In this document: one piece after another, positions 7,453-15,817 of the stretch
Position numbering within the stretch: position 1 is the stretch's first letter
How the letters are laid out: every line of letters starts with the position of its first letter
From: Streptomyces sp. f51
Lineage (GTDB): Bacteria; Actinomycetota; Actinomycetes; Streptomycetales; Streptomycetaceae
Direction: 5' to 3'
NCBI RefSeq assembly: GCF_037940415.1
Contig: NZ_CP149798.1
Location: 6,791,001 to 6,855,000 of the forward strand
DNA: 64,000 nt
Position numbers and translations under genes: made by a program
The notes under the pieces: generated by a model
Database searches by the model: none
What the model saw: the letters and a program-made list of their open reading frames with translations, nothing else
Told to the model about the DNA's origin: nothing

Positions 7453-9132
7453 ATGGATTGCTCCCGCACGCGCCGGAGGTTCCCCGCCCGCTCGGCCGAA
7501 CGTGCGCTGGCCACGACCGGCGTTCTCGCCCTGGTGTCCGCCGCCGCCCTCACGAGTCTGACGCCGGGCGTCAGTTCGGCCTCCAGTCACCGCGAGGCGC
7601 CGCTGATCGCCGGCGACCCGAAGGCGGACAACACCGACGTCTACGCCTTCACCAGCCCGGACAAACCCGACACGGTGACGATGGTGGCGAACTGGATCCC
7701 GTTCGAGGAACCCAACGGCGGCCCGAACTTCTACCCGTTCGCCAACGACGCCCACTACGACATCAAGATCGACAGTGACGGCGATGGCAAGGCCGACACC
7801 ACCTACACGTGGTCGTTCACCGACCACGTCCGCGACGCCGCCCACCAGTTCCTGTACAACACCGGCGTCGTCAACAAACTGGACGACCCGACCCTGAACT
7901 TCCGCCAGACCTACGACTTGACGGTCACCGACGCCCGCGGCACCAGGACCCTGCTCAAGGACGCCCCGGCCGCGCCCTCCAACGTCGGCAAGGCCTCGAC
8001 GCCGAACTACGCCTCGCTGCGCAAGCAGGCCACCTTGCAGCTTCCGGGCGGCGGACAGACCTACGCCGGGCAGGCGTCCGACCCGTTCTTCGCGGACCTG
8101 AGGGTCTTCGACCTCCTCTACGGGGGGAACCTGTCGGAGACCGGCCACAACACGCTCGCGGGCTACAACGTCAACACCATCACCATCCAGGTGCCCAAGA
8201 AAGACCTCGCGCTGGGCGGCGACCCGACCCGCAACCCGGTGATCGGCGTATGGTCCACCACCGACCGCCAGGGCGCGCAGGTCAGCTCGTCGGGGAGCAA
8301 GGGCGCGCAAGGCACCTCCTCGAACGGCGACGCGGACGCCGTGAACGACGGGAAGGCACCGGGCAGGGACGGGTCGGGTGCCGGATCCGGCTGGCACCAG
8401 GTCTCCCGCCTCGGCAACCCACTGGTCAACGAGGTGGTCGTCCCGCTGAAGTACAAGGACGCCTTCAACACGATCAGCCCCGACCAGGACCACACGGTCA
8501 CCCCGGTCGTCGACGCGGTCAAGGACCCGATCCTGCCCAAGGTCGTCCAGAGCATCTACGGCGTGCCGGCCCCCGCGACCCCACGGAACGACCTGGTGGA
8601 GATCTTCCTCTCCGGGATCTGCAAGGCCTGCGGCCCGATCAAGGCGGACCTCAACTCCCAGCTCCTGAACGCCGACGTCGACAAGAAGGCCTTCACCCCG
8701 AGCGAGGAGCTGCGGCTGAACATGTCCGTGGCGCCCACGGCCAAGCCCAACCGCCTCGGTGTCCTCGGCCAGGACCTCGCCGGGTTCCCCAACGGGCGCC
8801 GGCTCACCGACGACGTCCTCGACATCGAGCTCCAGGCACTGGAAGGCGCCGCCCAGAGCGGCAAGATCGTGAAGGCCCTCGCGGCCGGAGACGGCGTCAA
8901 CGCCCCGTACAGCGCGCCCGGCGCGTCGTTCCCCTACGTGGCACTGCCCAGCACCGCCGCGGTCAACCAGGCCGGCTCCCTCAGTCCCGACGGTGGCGTC
9001 GGAGCGGGCTTCGGCGGTACCGCGTTCGGCGGCAACCTCCCTGTCGTCGCGGCGACCGCCGTCGGCGGCGGCGTCCTGCTGGCCGGGGCCGGAGTCCTGG
9101 CCCTGCGCCGCCGGCGGGCAGACCGCGCGTGA
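7453..9132 (+). CDS. DUF4331 surface protein with C-terminal membrane anchor
   Basis: A 559-residue exported protein. After a signal peptide (about 1-44) the mature protein begins SSHREAPLIAGDPKADNTDVYAF, here split as SSHREAPLI and DNTDVYAF, the typical opening of DUF4331. A Gly/Ser-rich insert lies around residues 275-315. The C-terminus (from about residue 528) has NLPVVAA, a ~20-residue hydrophobic stretch and RRRR, the layout of a cell-wall sorting signal without a canonical LPxTG. Its stop codon overlaps the sortase start by 4 bp, so the two are probably translated together. Biochemical function of DUF4331 is unknown. ATG 7453 has only a weak ribosome site (ACGGATGG). Confidence 0.85.
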   Translation: MDCSRTRRRFPARSAERALATTGVLALVSAAALTSLTPGVSSASSHREAPLIAGDPKADNTDVYAFTSPDKPDTVTMVANWIPFEEPNGGPNFYPFANDAHYDIKIDSDGDGKADTTYTWSFTDHVRDAAHQFLYNTGVVNKLDDPTLNFRQTYDLTVTDARGTRTLLKDAPAAPSNVGKASTPNYASLRKQATLQLPGGGQTYAGQASDPFFADLRVFDLLYGGNLSETGHNTLAGYNVNTITIQVPKKDLALGGDPTRNPVIGVWSTTDRQGAQVSSSGSKGAQGTSSNGDADAVNDGKAPGRDGSGAGSGWHQVSRLGNPLVNEVVVPLKYKDAFNTISPDQDHTVTPVVDAVKDPILPKVVQSIYGVPAPATPRNDLVEIFLSGICKACGPIKADLNSQLLNADVDKKAFTPSEELRLNMSVAPTAKPNRLGVLGQDLAGFPNGRRLTDDVLDIELQALEGAAQSGKIVKALAAGDGVNAPYSAPGASFPYVALPSTAAVNQAGSLSPDGGVGAGFGGTAFGGNLPVVAATAVGGGVLLAGAGVLALRRRRADRA

Positions 9133-9860
9133 CCGCCCCCACCGCACCCGGCCGCCCGCCCTCCGCACCGGAGGGCGGGCGGCCGCGCGGCATCCGCCGG
9201 CTCACCGCGGCCGCTGTCGTCGTCGGCCTGGGCCTGGCCGCGGCCGGCGCCACCGCGCTCATCACCGAACACACCCGCACACCGGCCCCCATAGACATAG
9301 GGGCCCTGCCCGCGGCCGAAGCTCCCGGCATCCGGCCGACCGCCGAGCCGGCCACGCAGGCCGCCCCGCCCGTGCGGATCCGCATACCCGGCATCGGCGT
9401 GGACCGCCCGCTGACCGACCTGCACGTGCAGTCGGACGGCCACCTCGCCGCCCCGGAAGAGCCCAGCCAGGTCGGGTGGTGGAGCGACGGCCCACGCCCC
9501 GGTGACGCGGGCGCCGCGATCGTGGTCGGACACGTCGACTCCCTGACCGGTCCGGCCGCCTTCTACGGCATAGCGGCACTGCGCCCGGGCGACTCCATAT
9601 CCATCGACCGGGCCGACCACACCCACGCCGACTTCACCGTCCGGGCACTCCGGCAGTACGCGAAGGACGACTTCCCCGACAGCGAGGTCTACGCGACGAC
9701 CGGTCCCCCCGAACTGCGATTGATCACCTGCGGCGGCACCTACGACCCGGCGGCGGGCGGCTACCGCGACAACGTGGTCGCCTACGCCACACTGGCCCAC
9801 CCCGGCCGATCGCACCCGTCCCCATCGTCCCCGAACACCCCATCCCGGAGCGGGAATTGA
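9129..9860 (+). CDS. Class E/F-type sortase
   Basis: A 243-residue membrane-anchored protein (TM about 26-45) with a sortase fold. The catalytic triad is visible: His135 in VVGHVDS, Cys201 in LITCGG, and Arg213 in GGYRDN. Sortases cleave a C-terminal sorting signal of exported proteins and join them to the cell wall or another acceptor. GTG at 9129 overlaps the TGA of the DUF4331 gene (GTGA), a sign of translational coupling, so the DUF4331 protein is the obvious substrate candidate. Length and the absence of a long C-terminal extension fit class F-like sortases of actinobacteria. Confidence 0.88.
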   Translation: MTAPTAPGRPPSAPEGGRPRGIRRLTAAAVVVGLGLAAAGATALITEHTRTPAPIDIGALPAAEAPGIRPTAEPATQAAPPVRIRIPGIGVDRPLTDLHVQSDGHLAAPEEPSQVGWWSDGPRPGDAGAAIVVGHVDSLTGPAAFYGIAALRPGDSISIDRADHTHADFTVRALRQYAKDDFPDSEVYATTGPPELRLITCGGTYDPAAGGYRDNVVAYATLAHPGRSHPSPSSPNTPSRSGN

Positions 9861-9862
9861 CC

Positions 9863-11215
9863 ATGGCCTTCCGCCGACGCCCGAAGCGCCGACGCCTTCT
9901 GCTGTCCGCCGCCGTGGCCGGCGTCCTCGGTGTGGCGATGTTCCTCGCCGGAGGGCTTGGCCTGCCTCCCTGGCCCGCGGCGCCCACCGGCACCGGCGCC
10001 GCCGCGCCCGTCGAAGCGGGGAGCCCGCTCGCCGGAGGCGATCCGCTCGCCGCGGACATCACCCGGCTCCAGGCCAAGCTGAAGGCGACACCAAGGGACG
10101 AGGTCGCACTGGCCACCCTCGGACTCGACTACGTCCAGCGGGCCAAGAGCACCGCCGACCCGGCGTACTACCCCAAGGCCGAAGCGGTCCTCAAGCGCTC
10201 GCTGGCCCTCGGCACCGGCGACAACTTCACGGCGATGGGCGGCATGGCCGCACTGGAGGCCGGGCGCCACCACTTCACCCAGGCGCTGGACTGGTCCCGC
10301 AAAGCCGTCGCCGTCAACCCGTACAACTCCTCCCTGTACGGAACCCTCGCCGACGCCTACACCCAGCTCGGCCGCTACTCCGAGGCAGCCGACGCCGTCC
10401 AGAGGATGGTCGACCTCCGCCCCGGGTCACCGTCCCTCTCCCGGGCCTCCTACGTCGCGGAACTGAGCGGCGACATCGCCACGGCCCGAACAGACATGCG
10501 CCGGGCCCTCAATGACGCCGCCGGCCCCGCCGACGCGGCCTTCGCGCACTACTACCTCGGCGAACTCGCCTTCAACAACGGCGACCCGGCCACCGAACTG
10601 AGGGAAGCGGAGGCGGGCCTGGCCGCCGACGGCGGCTACACCCCCCTGCTCCAGGCCAAGGCGCGGGCCGAAGCCGCCCTCGGACACACCGATGCGGCAC
10701 TCGCCGACCTCACCCGGGCCGTACAGAGGCTGCCCCAGCCCGAATACGTCCTCCAACTCGGCGAGTTCCACCAGTCCCTCGGCCGCGACCGGGAAGCCGC
10801 CCAGCAGTACCAGGTATTCCGTGCCGAGCAGAAACTCTTCACCGTCAACGGAGTCGCCCCCGACTCCGACGCGGCCCTGTTCGAAGCCGACCACGGTGAC
10901 GCCGAAAGGGCACTGGCCATCGCCCGGCAAGGCCTGGAAACCCGGCCGTTCATGGACAGCCACGACGCCCTGGCCTGGGCACTTCACGTCAACGGGCAGG
11001 ACCGTGAGGCCCTCACCGAATCCGATCGGGCCCTCGCCCAGGGCACGCGCAACGCCCTCTTCCGCTACCACCGGGCAGTCATCGAGCAAACACTCGGCGA
11101 CCAGAACGCCGCACGCGGCGACTTCACCGAGGCGCTGGCCATCAACCCCCACTTCAGCCCCCTCCTCGCCCCGAAGGCCCGAAGCGCTCTGGCCGCCCTG
11201 TCCGGCCGTCGGTGA
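9863..11215 (+). CDS. Membrane-anchored TPR protein
   Basis: A 450-residue protein with a basic N-terminus, one TM segment (about residues 11-32) and then repeated 34-residue helix pairs typical of tetratricopeptide repeats (for example ALDWSRKAVAVNPYNSSLY, ALAHLG-type motifs and AINPHFSP near the end). TPRs form protein-binding scaffolds; topology suggests an extracytoplasmic scaffold. It starts 2 bp after the sortase stop, so it belongs to the same operon. A TTG at 9857, overlapping the sortase stop, is an alternative start. Confidence 0.8.
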   Translation: MAFRRRPKRRRLLLSAAVAGVLGVAMFLAGGLGLPPWPAAPTGTGAAAPVEAGSPLAGGDPLAADITRLQAKLKATPRDEVALATLGLDYVQRAKSTADPAYYPKAEAVLKRSLALGTGDNFTAMGGMAALEAGRHHFTQALDWSRKAVAVNPYNSSLYGTLADAYTQLGRYSEAADAVQRMVDLRPGSPSLSRASYVAELSGDIATARTDMRRALNDAAGPADAAFAHYYLGELAFNNGDPATELREAEAGLAADGGYTPLLQAKARAEAALGHTDAALADLTRAVQRLPQPEYVLQLGEFHQSLGRDREAAQQYQVFRAEQKLFTVNGVAPDSDAALFEADHGDAERALAIARQGLETRPFMDSHDALAWALHVNGQDREALTESDRALAQGTRNALFRYHRAVIEQTLGDQNAARGDFTEALAINPHFSPLLAPKARSALAALSGRR

Positions 11216-11317
11216 AAGAGATCGCGTGCCCCTGTCGATCCGGTCGCATCCCGTTCGACGTCATGGTGTGGGGCGCCTCGCCGCACGATGACGTGACCCG
11301 ACCTGACGAGGAGACAC

Positions 11318-11962
11318 GTGAATCAACTGCTGAGAGTCATGAACTTCAACATCTCGAGTGACGGAATCGGTGCCGGTGAGCACCAGAGTCTTGAGAGACC
11401 GTTCGGCCATGACCGTCCCGAGAGGCTGTTCGCCTGGGCCGGTGCCACGGCGAGCTGGCCCATGCGCACGGATCCCGGGGGAAGCCGGGGCCTCGACGAC
11501 TACTTCACGCGGGACTTCGCGCGCAACATCGGTGCCGAGATCATGGGCCGCAACAAGTTCGGGCCCCAGCGCGGACCCTGGCCGGACCACGAGTGGCGCG
11601 GCTGGTGGGGGGAGGAACCCCCTTTCCGCACGCCGGTGTTCGTCATGACCCACCACACGCGTCCGTCGTTCACGCTCTCCGACACCACGTTCCACTTCGT
11701 CGACGGCGCCCCGGCCGCGGTCCTCGAACGGGCGCGGGAAGCGGCGCGGGGCAAGGACGTGCGCCTCGGCGGCGGGGTCACCACCATCCGGCAGTTCCTG
11801 GACGCCGGTCTCGTCGACACCCTGCACGTGGCGGTCTCGCCGGTGAAGCTCGGGTCCGGACTGCGGCTCTGGGAGTCCCCCGATGAGCTGCTCGACCGGT
11901 TCCATCTGGAGGTCGTGCCCAGCCCGAGCGGTGTGACGCACCACCTGTTCTGGCGAAGGTGA
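11318..11962 (+). CDS. Dihydrofolate reductase-family (RibD C-terminal-like) protein
   Basis: A 214-residue protein of the RibD C-terminal/DHFR-like fold. Seen motifs are MNFNISSDG near the start, EIMGRNKFGPQ, PVFVMTHH, and the cofactor-side block LGGGVTTIRQFLDAGLVDTL split by a Gly-rich turn. These proteins bind NADPH; substrates are usually unknown. GTG 11318 has GACGAGGAG upstream. An in-frame ATG lies at 11339, but the GTG is favoured by its ribosome site. Confidence 0.85.
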   Translation: MNQLLRVMNFNISSDGIGAGEHQSLERPFGHDRPERLFAWAGATASWPMRTDPGGSRGLDDYFTRDFARNIGAEIMGRNKFGPQRGPWPDHEWRGWWGEEPPFRTPVFVMTHHTRPSFTLSDTTFHFVDGAPAAVLERAREAARGKDVRLGGGVTTIRQFLDAGLVDTLHVAVSPVKLGSGLRLWESPDELLDRFHLEVVPSPSGVTHHLFWRR

Positions 11963-12460
11963 CGCGAGGTGGCTCCTTCCGTGCCGGATGAGCCGGCAGG
12001 CCGCGGCCCGATCCTCACCTGACACGGGAACGACCCGGCGCGAACGCCGGCGTGCGCACTGTCCTCGGTGCCTGCGACGTACTCCGTCTCCTCGTGCCGC
12101 CGCGGCCGGCGCGCCCGCAGGAGTACGCTGCAAGCGTCGAGGGCATGTCGTACGCCGGTGATCGCACGGGCCTCGTCCTCGTCGCACGAGAGATGCGGGC
12201 CGCCGAGGTCCGGGCAGGTTCCGCCCCGTGACGTCCGAGTCCGCGCACCGCCCGACCACACAGCGCCCGACCCGATGGCGCGGCCTCCTCCGGACCGGAC
12301 AGGCTCCCGCCCATCACCGTGGACGCCTCGCACGCCGCGGGGTCGCTCCGCTCCTGGCTCGGCTCCGGCGGACCGCCCGCCGATCGCACCCACCCGTCCC
12401 AGACGAGACGCCGCCCAAGACCCCGGCCGCACTGTCGTCGCCCGAGGTCAAGGACCACCC
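11963..12460. other. 498-bp intergenic stretch, no convincing gene
   Basis: No frame has a ribosome site and family match. A minus-strand frame around 12010-12230 reads as an amphipathic segment (CDEDEARAITGVRHALDAC) that could be a remnant of a small gene, but it is open through neighbouring sequence only because stop codons are rare here. The promoter of the desaturase gene should lie in the right half. Confidence 0.3.
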
Positions 12461-13462
12461 ATGTCTCTTCAGACCGTCCGTCCCCCGTCAGCCACCCAGC
12501 CGGACCGTGCCGCGGCGCTCCTGGAGTACGACGGGAGGGCGCCTTTCCCGCGCGGCCGAACGGCCTCCGAGCGCACAGGCAACGAGCGGCTGTCCCTGAC
12601 GATCACGGCGTTGATCGTCTTCCTGCCGTTCCTGGCGCTCGGCCTGGCGTGCTGGTTGTTGGGGGGGAGCCTGATCCACCCCGCCGACGTGCTGCTCGCG
12701 GCGGTGCTCTACACGGTCACCGGCCTCGGCATCACGGTCGGCTTCCACCGGGGACTGACCCACGGCGGCTACCGGGCCGCACGGCCGCTGCGCATCGCGC
12801 TCGCGACGGCCGGGTCGATGAGCTTCCAGGGCGACGTGATCGGCTGGGTCGCCATCCACCGCCGTCACCATGCCTTCACCGACCGACCGGGCGATCCGCA
12901 CTCTCCCTACCGCTACGGCACGTCTGTGCGCGGCCAGTTGCGGGGTCTGGTGGACGCCCACGTGGGCTGGCTGTTCCGCAACGAGCCCACGTCCGCGGAG
13001 CGTTACGCTCCCGATCTCGTCGCCGACCGCGACATCCGGGCCGTGTCCCGGGCCTTCCCGGCCCTGTGCGCGCTCACGCTCGTCGTCCCCTTCGCCGCGG
13101 GCTGGCTGATCGGCGGCACCTGGACCTCCGCTCTGACTGCCCTGCTGTGGGCGGGACTTGTCCGCATCGCCCTGCTCCACCACGTCACCTGGAGCGTGAA
13201 CTCCCTCTGCCATGTGATCGGCGACCGTCCGTTCCGCACCCGCCGCCACGACCGTGCCACCAACCTGTGGCCCCTGGCCCTGCTCTCCTTCGGCGAGAGC
13301 TGGCACAACCTCCACCACGCCGACCCCACCAGTGCCCGGCACGGCGTCGACCGCGGCCAGCTCGACCCCTCCGCCGCCGTCATCCGCCTCTTCGAACGCC
13401 TCGGCTGGGTCACGGACGTGCGCTGGCCCACCCCGGACCGTATCGCCGCGCGCCGCGCGTGA
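12461..13462 (+). CDS. Acyl-CoA (delta-9-type) fatty acid desaturase
   Basis: A 333-residue integral membrane desaturase. The three histidine clusters that hold the di-iron centre are present: HRGLTH, HRRHH and HNLHH (in SWHNLHHADP), with hydrophobic helices before and between them. The family inserts a double bond into acyl chains using O2 and an electron donor, and tunes membrane fluidity. ATG 12461 is preceded by AAGGA at a good distance; the frame is open far upstream but without start signals. Confidence 0.9.
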   Translation: MSLQTVRPPSATQPDRAAALLEYDGRAPFPRGRTASERTGNERLSLTITALIVFLPFLALGLACWLLGGSLIHPADVLLAAVLYTVTGLGITVGFHRGLTHGGYRAARPLRIALATAGSMSFQGDVIGWVAIHRRHHAFTDRPGDPHSPYRYGTSVRGQLRGLVDAHVGWLFRNEPTSAERYAPDLVADRDIRAVSRAFPALCALTLVVPFAAGWLIGGTWTSALTALLWAGLVRIALLHHVTWSVNSLCHVIGDRPFRTRRHDRATNLWPLALLSFGESWHNLHHADPTSARHGVDRGQLDPSAAVIRLFERLGWVTDVRWPTPDRIAARRA

Positions 13463-13495
13463 ACCCGATCGGCCGTGTCCCCGTCAGGAGTTCTC

Positions 13496-13921
13496 ATGAC
13501 GCTCGCTCCCCCGCCCCCGCCCCCGCCCCCGCTCTTCTCGTCGTCCGGCGTCCGCCTGCGCCTCTCGCCCCAACCGGGACAGGGCCACATGCCCCGGCGC
13601 ATCGACGGCGTCTGGTGGCCCCGCTCCGACGACCTGACATCCGAACTGCCCCAGCTGCTGGGCGGACTGCCGTCGGCCTGGGGACAGATCGGCAGCGTCC
13701 TGGTGGACGCCGCTGTCTGGGCCGCGTTCCCCGGGCGGCTGCTGGTCGCCGATCAGGTGGTGCGCCTGCGTCGTACGACCAGCCGGCACGCCCCCTCCAC
13801 GGTCTGCCTGCTGGCGCCCGGACGCGGCCGATGGGACCTGCTGGTGGTACCGCCCTCGGCCACGGAGGCGGAGGCCGGGTCGCTCATGGAGGCGGGCCGC
13901 GCTGCGACGGGCACGTCCTGA
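13496..13921 (+). CDS. DUF5994-like protein
   Basis: A 141-residue protein. A proline run (residues 5-12) is followed by the DUF5994 pattern: RLRLSP, GVWWPRSDDLTSELPQLL, and a later RTTSRHAPSTVCLLAP block. DUF5994 proteins are widespread in Streptomyces and have no known function. AGGAG sits 5 bp before the ATG. It begins 33 bp after the desaturase stop and may share its mRNA. Confidence 0.8.
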   Translation: MTLAPPPPPPPPLFSSSGVRLRLSPQPGQGHMPRRIDGVWWPRSDDLTSELPQLLGGLPSAWGQIGSVLVDAAVWAAFPGRLLVADQVVRLRRTTSRHAPSTVCLLAPGRGRWDLLVVPPSATEAEAGSLMEAGRAATGTS

Positions 13922-13955
13922 CCCTCGGCGGAGTACGCTCGGTGCCACCGAGGGT
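13921..13955 (+). terminator. Candidate terminator after the DUF5994 gene
   Basis: Inverted repeat 13921-13928/13948-13955 (8 bp) with a second small hairpin in its loop, starting at the stop codon of the gene. Confidence 0.5.
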
Positions 13956-14068
13956 ATTTCGCGCACCGGCTTCCCTGTCCGTGTCGCCGCACGTGGCCCC
14001 GAGAGCCGGTGGCGACTGCGTGATCCCGAGCGCCGCCACGAATCGGCAGTACCTCCACAGCAGCCCCT

Positions 14069-14101
14069 GACCCCGGCCGCGTGACACGACAGGCCGGGGT
14101 C
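14069..14101 (+). terminator. Second hairpin, 10-bp stem
   Basis: Perfect 10-bp repeat (14069-14078/14092-14101), 13-nt loop, separating the DUF5994 unit from the SPFH gene. Confidence 0.55.
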
Positions 14102-14167
14102 CTCCCGTGCCGTGTCTCCCGGAACCGGTCGGTCCGGGGCCGCCATCGACGGAGGAACGTGAGAACC

Positions 14168-15217
14168 ATGGGTGTTCTGATCACCGTGCTGGCGGTGTTC
14201 GCCGTGGCCGGGCTCGTCCTGCTCGCCCTCAGCGTGCGCAACGTCCAGCAGTACGAGAAGGGCGTGGTGTTCCGCTTCGGGCGGCTGCTGCCGGACATTC
14301 GCGGGCCGGGCCTGCGGGTCATCCGGCCGATCGGGGACCGGATGCGGAAGGTGTCCGTGCAGACCGAGGTCCTCGGTATCCCGCCGCAGGGGTCCATCAC
14401 CGCCGACAATGTGACACTCACCGTCGACGCGGTCGTCTACTTCAAGGTCATCGATCCCGTCAAAGCCCTGGTGAACGTGCGCGACTACCCCGCGGCCGTC
14501 TCCCAGATCGCCCAGACCTCGCTCCGCTCGGTCATCGGCAGGGCCGACCTGGACACGCTGCTCTCCGACCGCGACCACATCAACGCGGAACTCAAGAAGG
14601 TGATGGACGCCCCCACCGAGGAGCCCTGGGGACTGCGCATCGAACGCGTGGAGATCAAGGACATCGCCCTTCCGGAGTCGATGATGCGCTCGATGTCCAA
14701 GCAGGCCGAGGCGGAGCGGGAACGCCGGGCCAGGGTCATCGCCGCCGACGGAGAGTTCGAGGCCTCCCAGCGGCTGAGCGACGCCGCCGCGACCATGGCC
14801 GACACCCCCGGAGCCCTCCAACTGCGCCTGCTCCAGACCGTGGTGGACGTCTCCGCCGAGAAGAACAGCACCCTCGTGATGCCGTTCCCCGTGGAGATGC
14901 TCCGCTTCTTCGAGCATCAGAGCCGGGAAGCCGACGGCGCGACCGACGGATGGATCACCCACCGGAAGATCCGGCGCCCCGCGGTGTCCGCGGCCGTCAA
15001 GATCCCCGAACCCGCCGCCCCCGAACCCGCCGTCCCCGAACCCCTCGTCCCGGCACCCGCCGTCCCGGCACCCGCAGACGTGAGCGCCCCTCGCTCCCTG
15101 AGCGGGGAACGGGTCGGCTCCGGAGGCAAGCGGGTCGGCGGCCGTGCGGAGGTGGCCCAGGAGCGACGGGACAACTGGCCGGCGCAGACGGACGCGGAGG
15201 AGCCGCCGAACGGCTGA
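14168..15217 (+). CDS. SPFH/stomatin-like (slipin) membrane protein
   Basis: A 349-residue protein with an N-terminal TM segment (residues 1-21) and an SPFH domain: VQQYEKGVVFRFGRL, GPGLRVIRPIGDRM, QGSITADNVTLTVDAVVYFKV, and MSKQAEAERERRARVI, all typical of slipins. These proteins oligomerise at membranes and organise microdomains. The C-terminal ~75 residues are a low-complexity tail with PEPAAPEPAV-type repeats, then a charged end, longer than in most slipins. ATG 14168 is used; GTG 14159 is an alternative because GGAGG lies closer to it. Confidence 0.87.
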   Translation: MGVLITVLAVFAVAGLVLLALSVRNVQQYEKGVVFRFGRLLPDIRGPGLRVIRPIGDRMRKVSVQTEVLGIPPQGSITADNVTLTVDAVVYFKVIDPVKALVNVRDYPAAVSQIAQTSLRSVIGRADLDTLLSDRDHINAELKKVMDAPTEEPWGLRIERVEIKDIALPESMMRSMSKQAEAERERRARVIAADGEFEASQRLSDAAATMADTPGALQLRLLQTVVDVSAEKNSTLVMPFPVEMLRFFEHQSREADGATDGWITHRKIRRPAVSAAVKIPEPAAPEPAVPEPLVPAPAVPAPADVSAPRSLSGERVGSGGKRVGGRAEVAQERRDNWPAQTDAEEPPNG

Positions 15218-15235
15218 CCGCTCGGCCGCCGGTGC

Positions 15236-15616
15236 TCAGGACCGGTCCGAGGCGGCCTTCGGGCGGTTCAGCGCCTCCTCCAGGGTGGCCGAGGGCGGCA
15301 GGAGCCGGGAGAGTCCCGTCAGCCGGACCATGCGGAGGGTCAGCGGATGGGTGCAGAGCAGGTGCAGCCGGCCGCCGCGGTCGTCGACGCGGCGCCGGGC
15401 GCGGTAGAGCAGCCGCAGGCCCGAGCAGTCGAAGAACTCGACGCACCGCAGGTCGATCACGACCTGCGGTGCGGGGTCCGACGTCAGCGTGTCCAGGAGC
15501 GGGGTGATCTCCGCCGCGGCGAGCAGGTCGATCTCCCCGTGCAGCTCAAGTACCACATGACCGCGGTCGTGGTGGATCCGCAGATGCCTGGTGCGCGGCG
15601 CGGAGTCGCTCGTCAC
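15236..15616 (-). CDS. STAS-domain anti-anti-sigma-type protein
   Basis: A 126-residue single STAS domain. The block VVIDLRCVEFFDCSGLRLLYRA contains the DCSG motif whose serine is the phosphorylation site in SpoIIAA/BldG-type anti-sigma-factor antagonists. Such proteins release a sigma factor by binding its anti-sigma kinase. No kinase or sigma gene is adjacent; the SpoIIE-type phosphatase at 47-50 kb is a conceivable but unproven partner. GTG 15616 has GGAGGTGAT upstream. Confidence 0.85.
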   Translation of the reverse strand: MTSDSAPRTRHLRIHHDRGHVVLELHGEIDLLAAAEITPLLDTLTSDPAPQVVIDLRCVEFFDCSGLRLLYRARRRVDDRGGRLHLLCTHPLTLRMVRLTGLSRLLPPSATLEEALNRPKAASDRS

Positions 15617-15769
15617 GCGGACATCACCTCCAGCCGGCCGTCGGCCCGCTCCGGGTGACACGGGAGCAGAACCGTTTTCTGCTCTGCAAGTTACCCTCGT
15701 TGAGGTGAATTCCAGCATGTTCGATTGACATATGTCTGCGCTGTGCGGGGCGAGTTGACCGAATGTGAG

Positions 15770-15801
15770 CCCCGGGCGGCCGGGTGTCCGGCCGCCCGGG
15801 G
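15770..15801. terminator. Terminator hairpin, 14-bp stem with GTGT loop
   Basis: Perfect 14-bp repeat (15770-15783/15788-15801) with a 4-nt loop, 17 bp beyond the stop of the MDR oxidoreductase gene on the minus strand. Confidence 0.75.
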
Positions 15802-15817
15802 CCGGGTCCCTTCGGCG

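Noticed and set aside
7180..9168. 662-codon minus-strand frame under the DUF4331 gene
   Set aside because: Shadow frame rich in Gly/Val/Arg with no domain, opposite to a clear secreted protein.
11500..12432. Minus-strand frame over the DHFR-like gene and following gap
   Set aside because: No start signals or recognisable domain; the opposite frame encodes a clear RibD-C protein.
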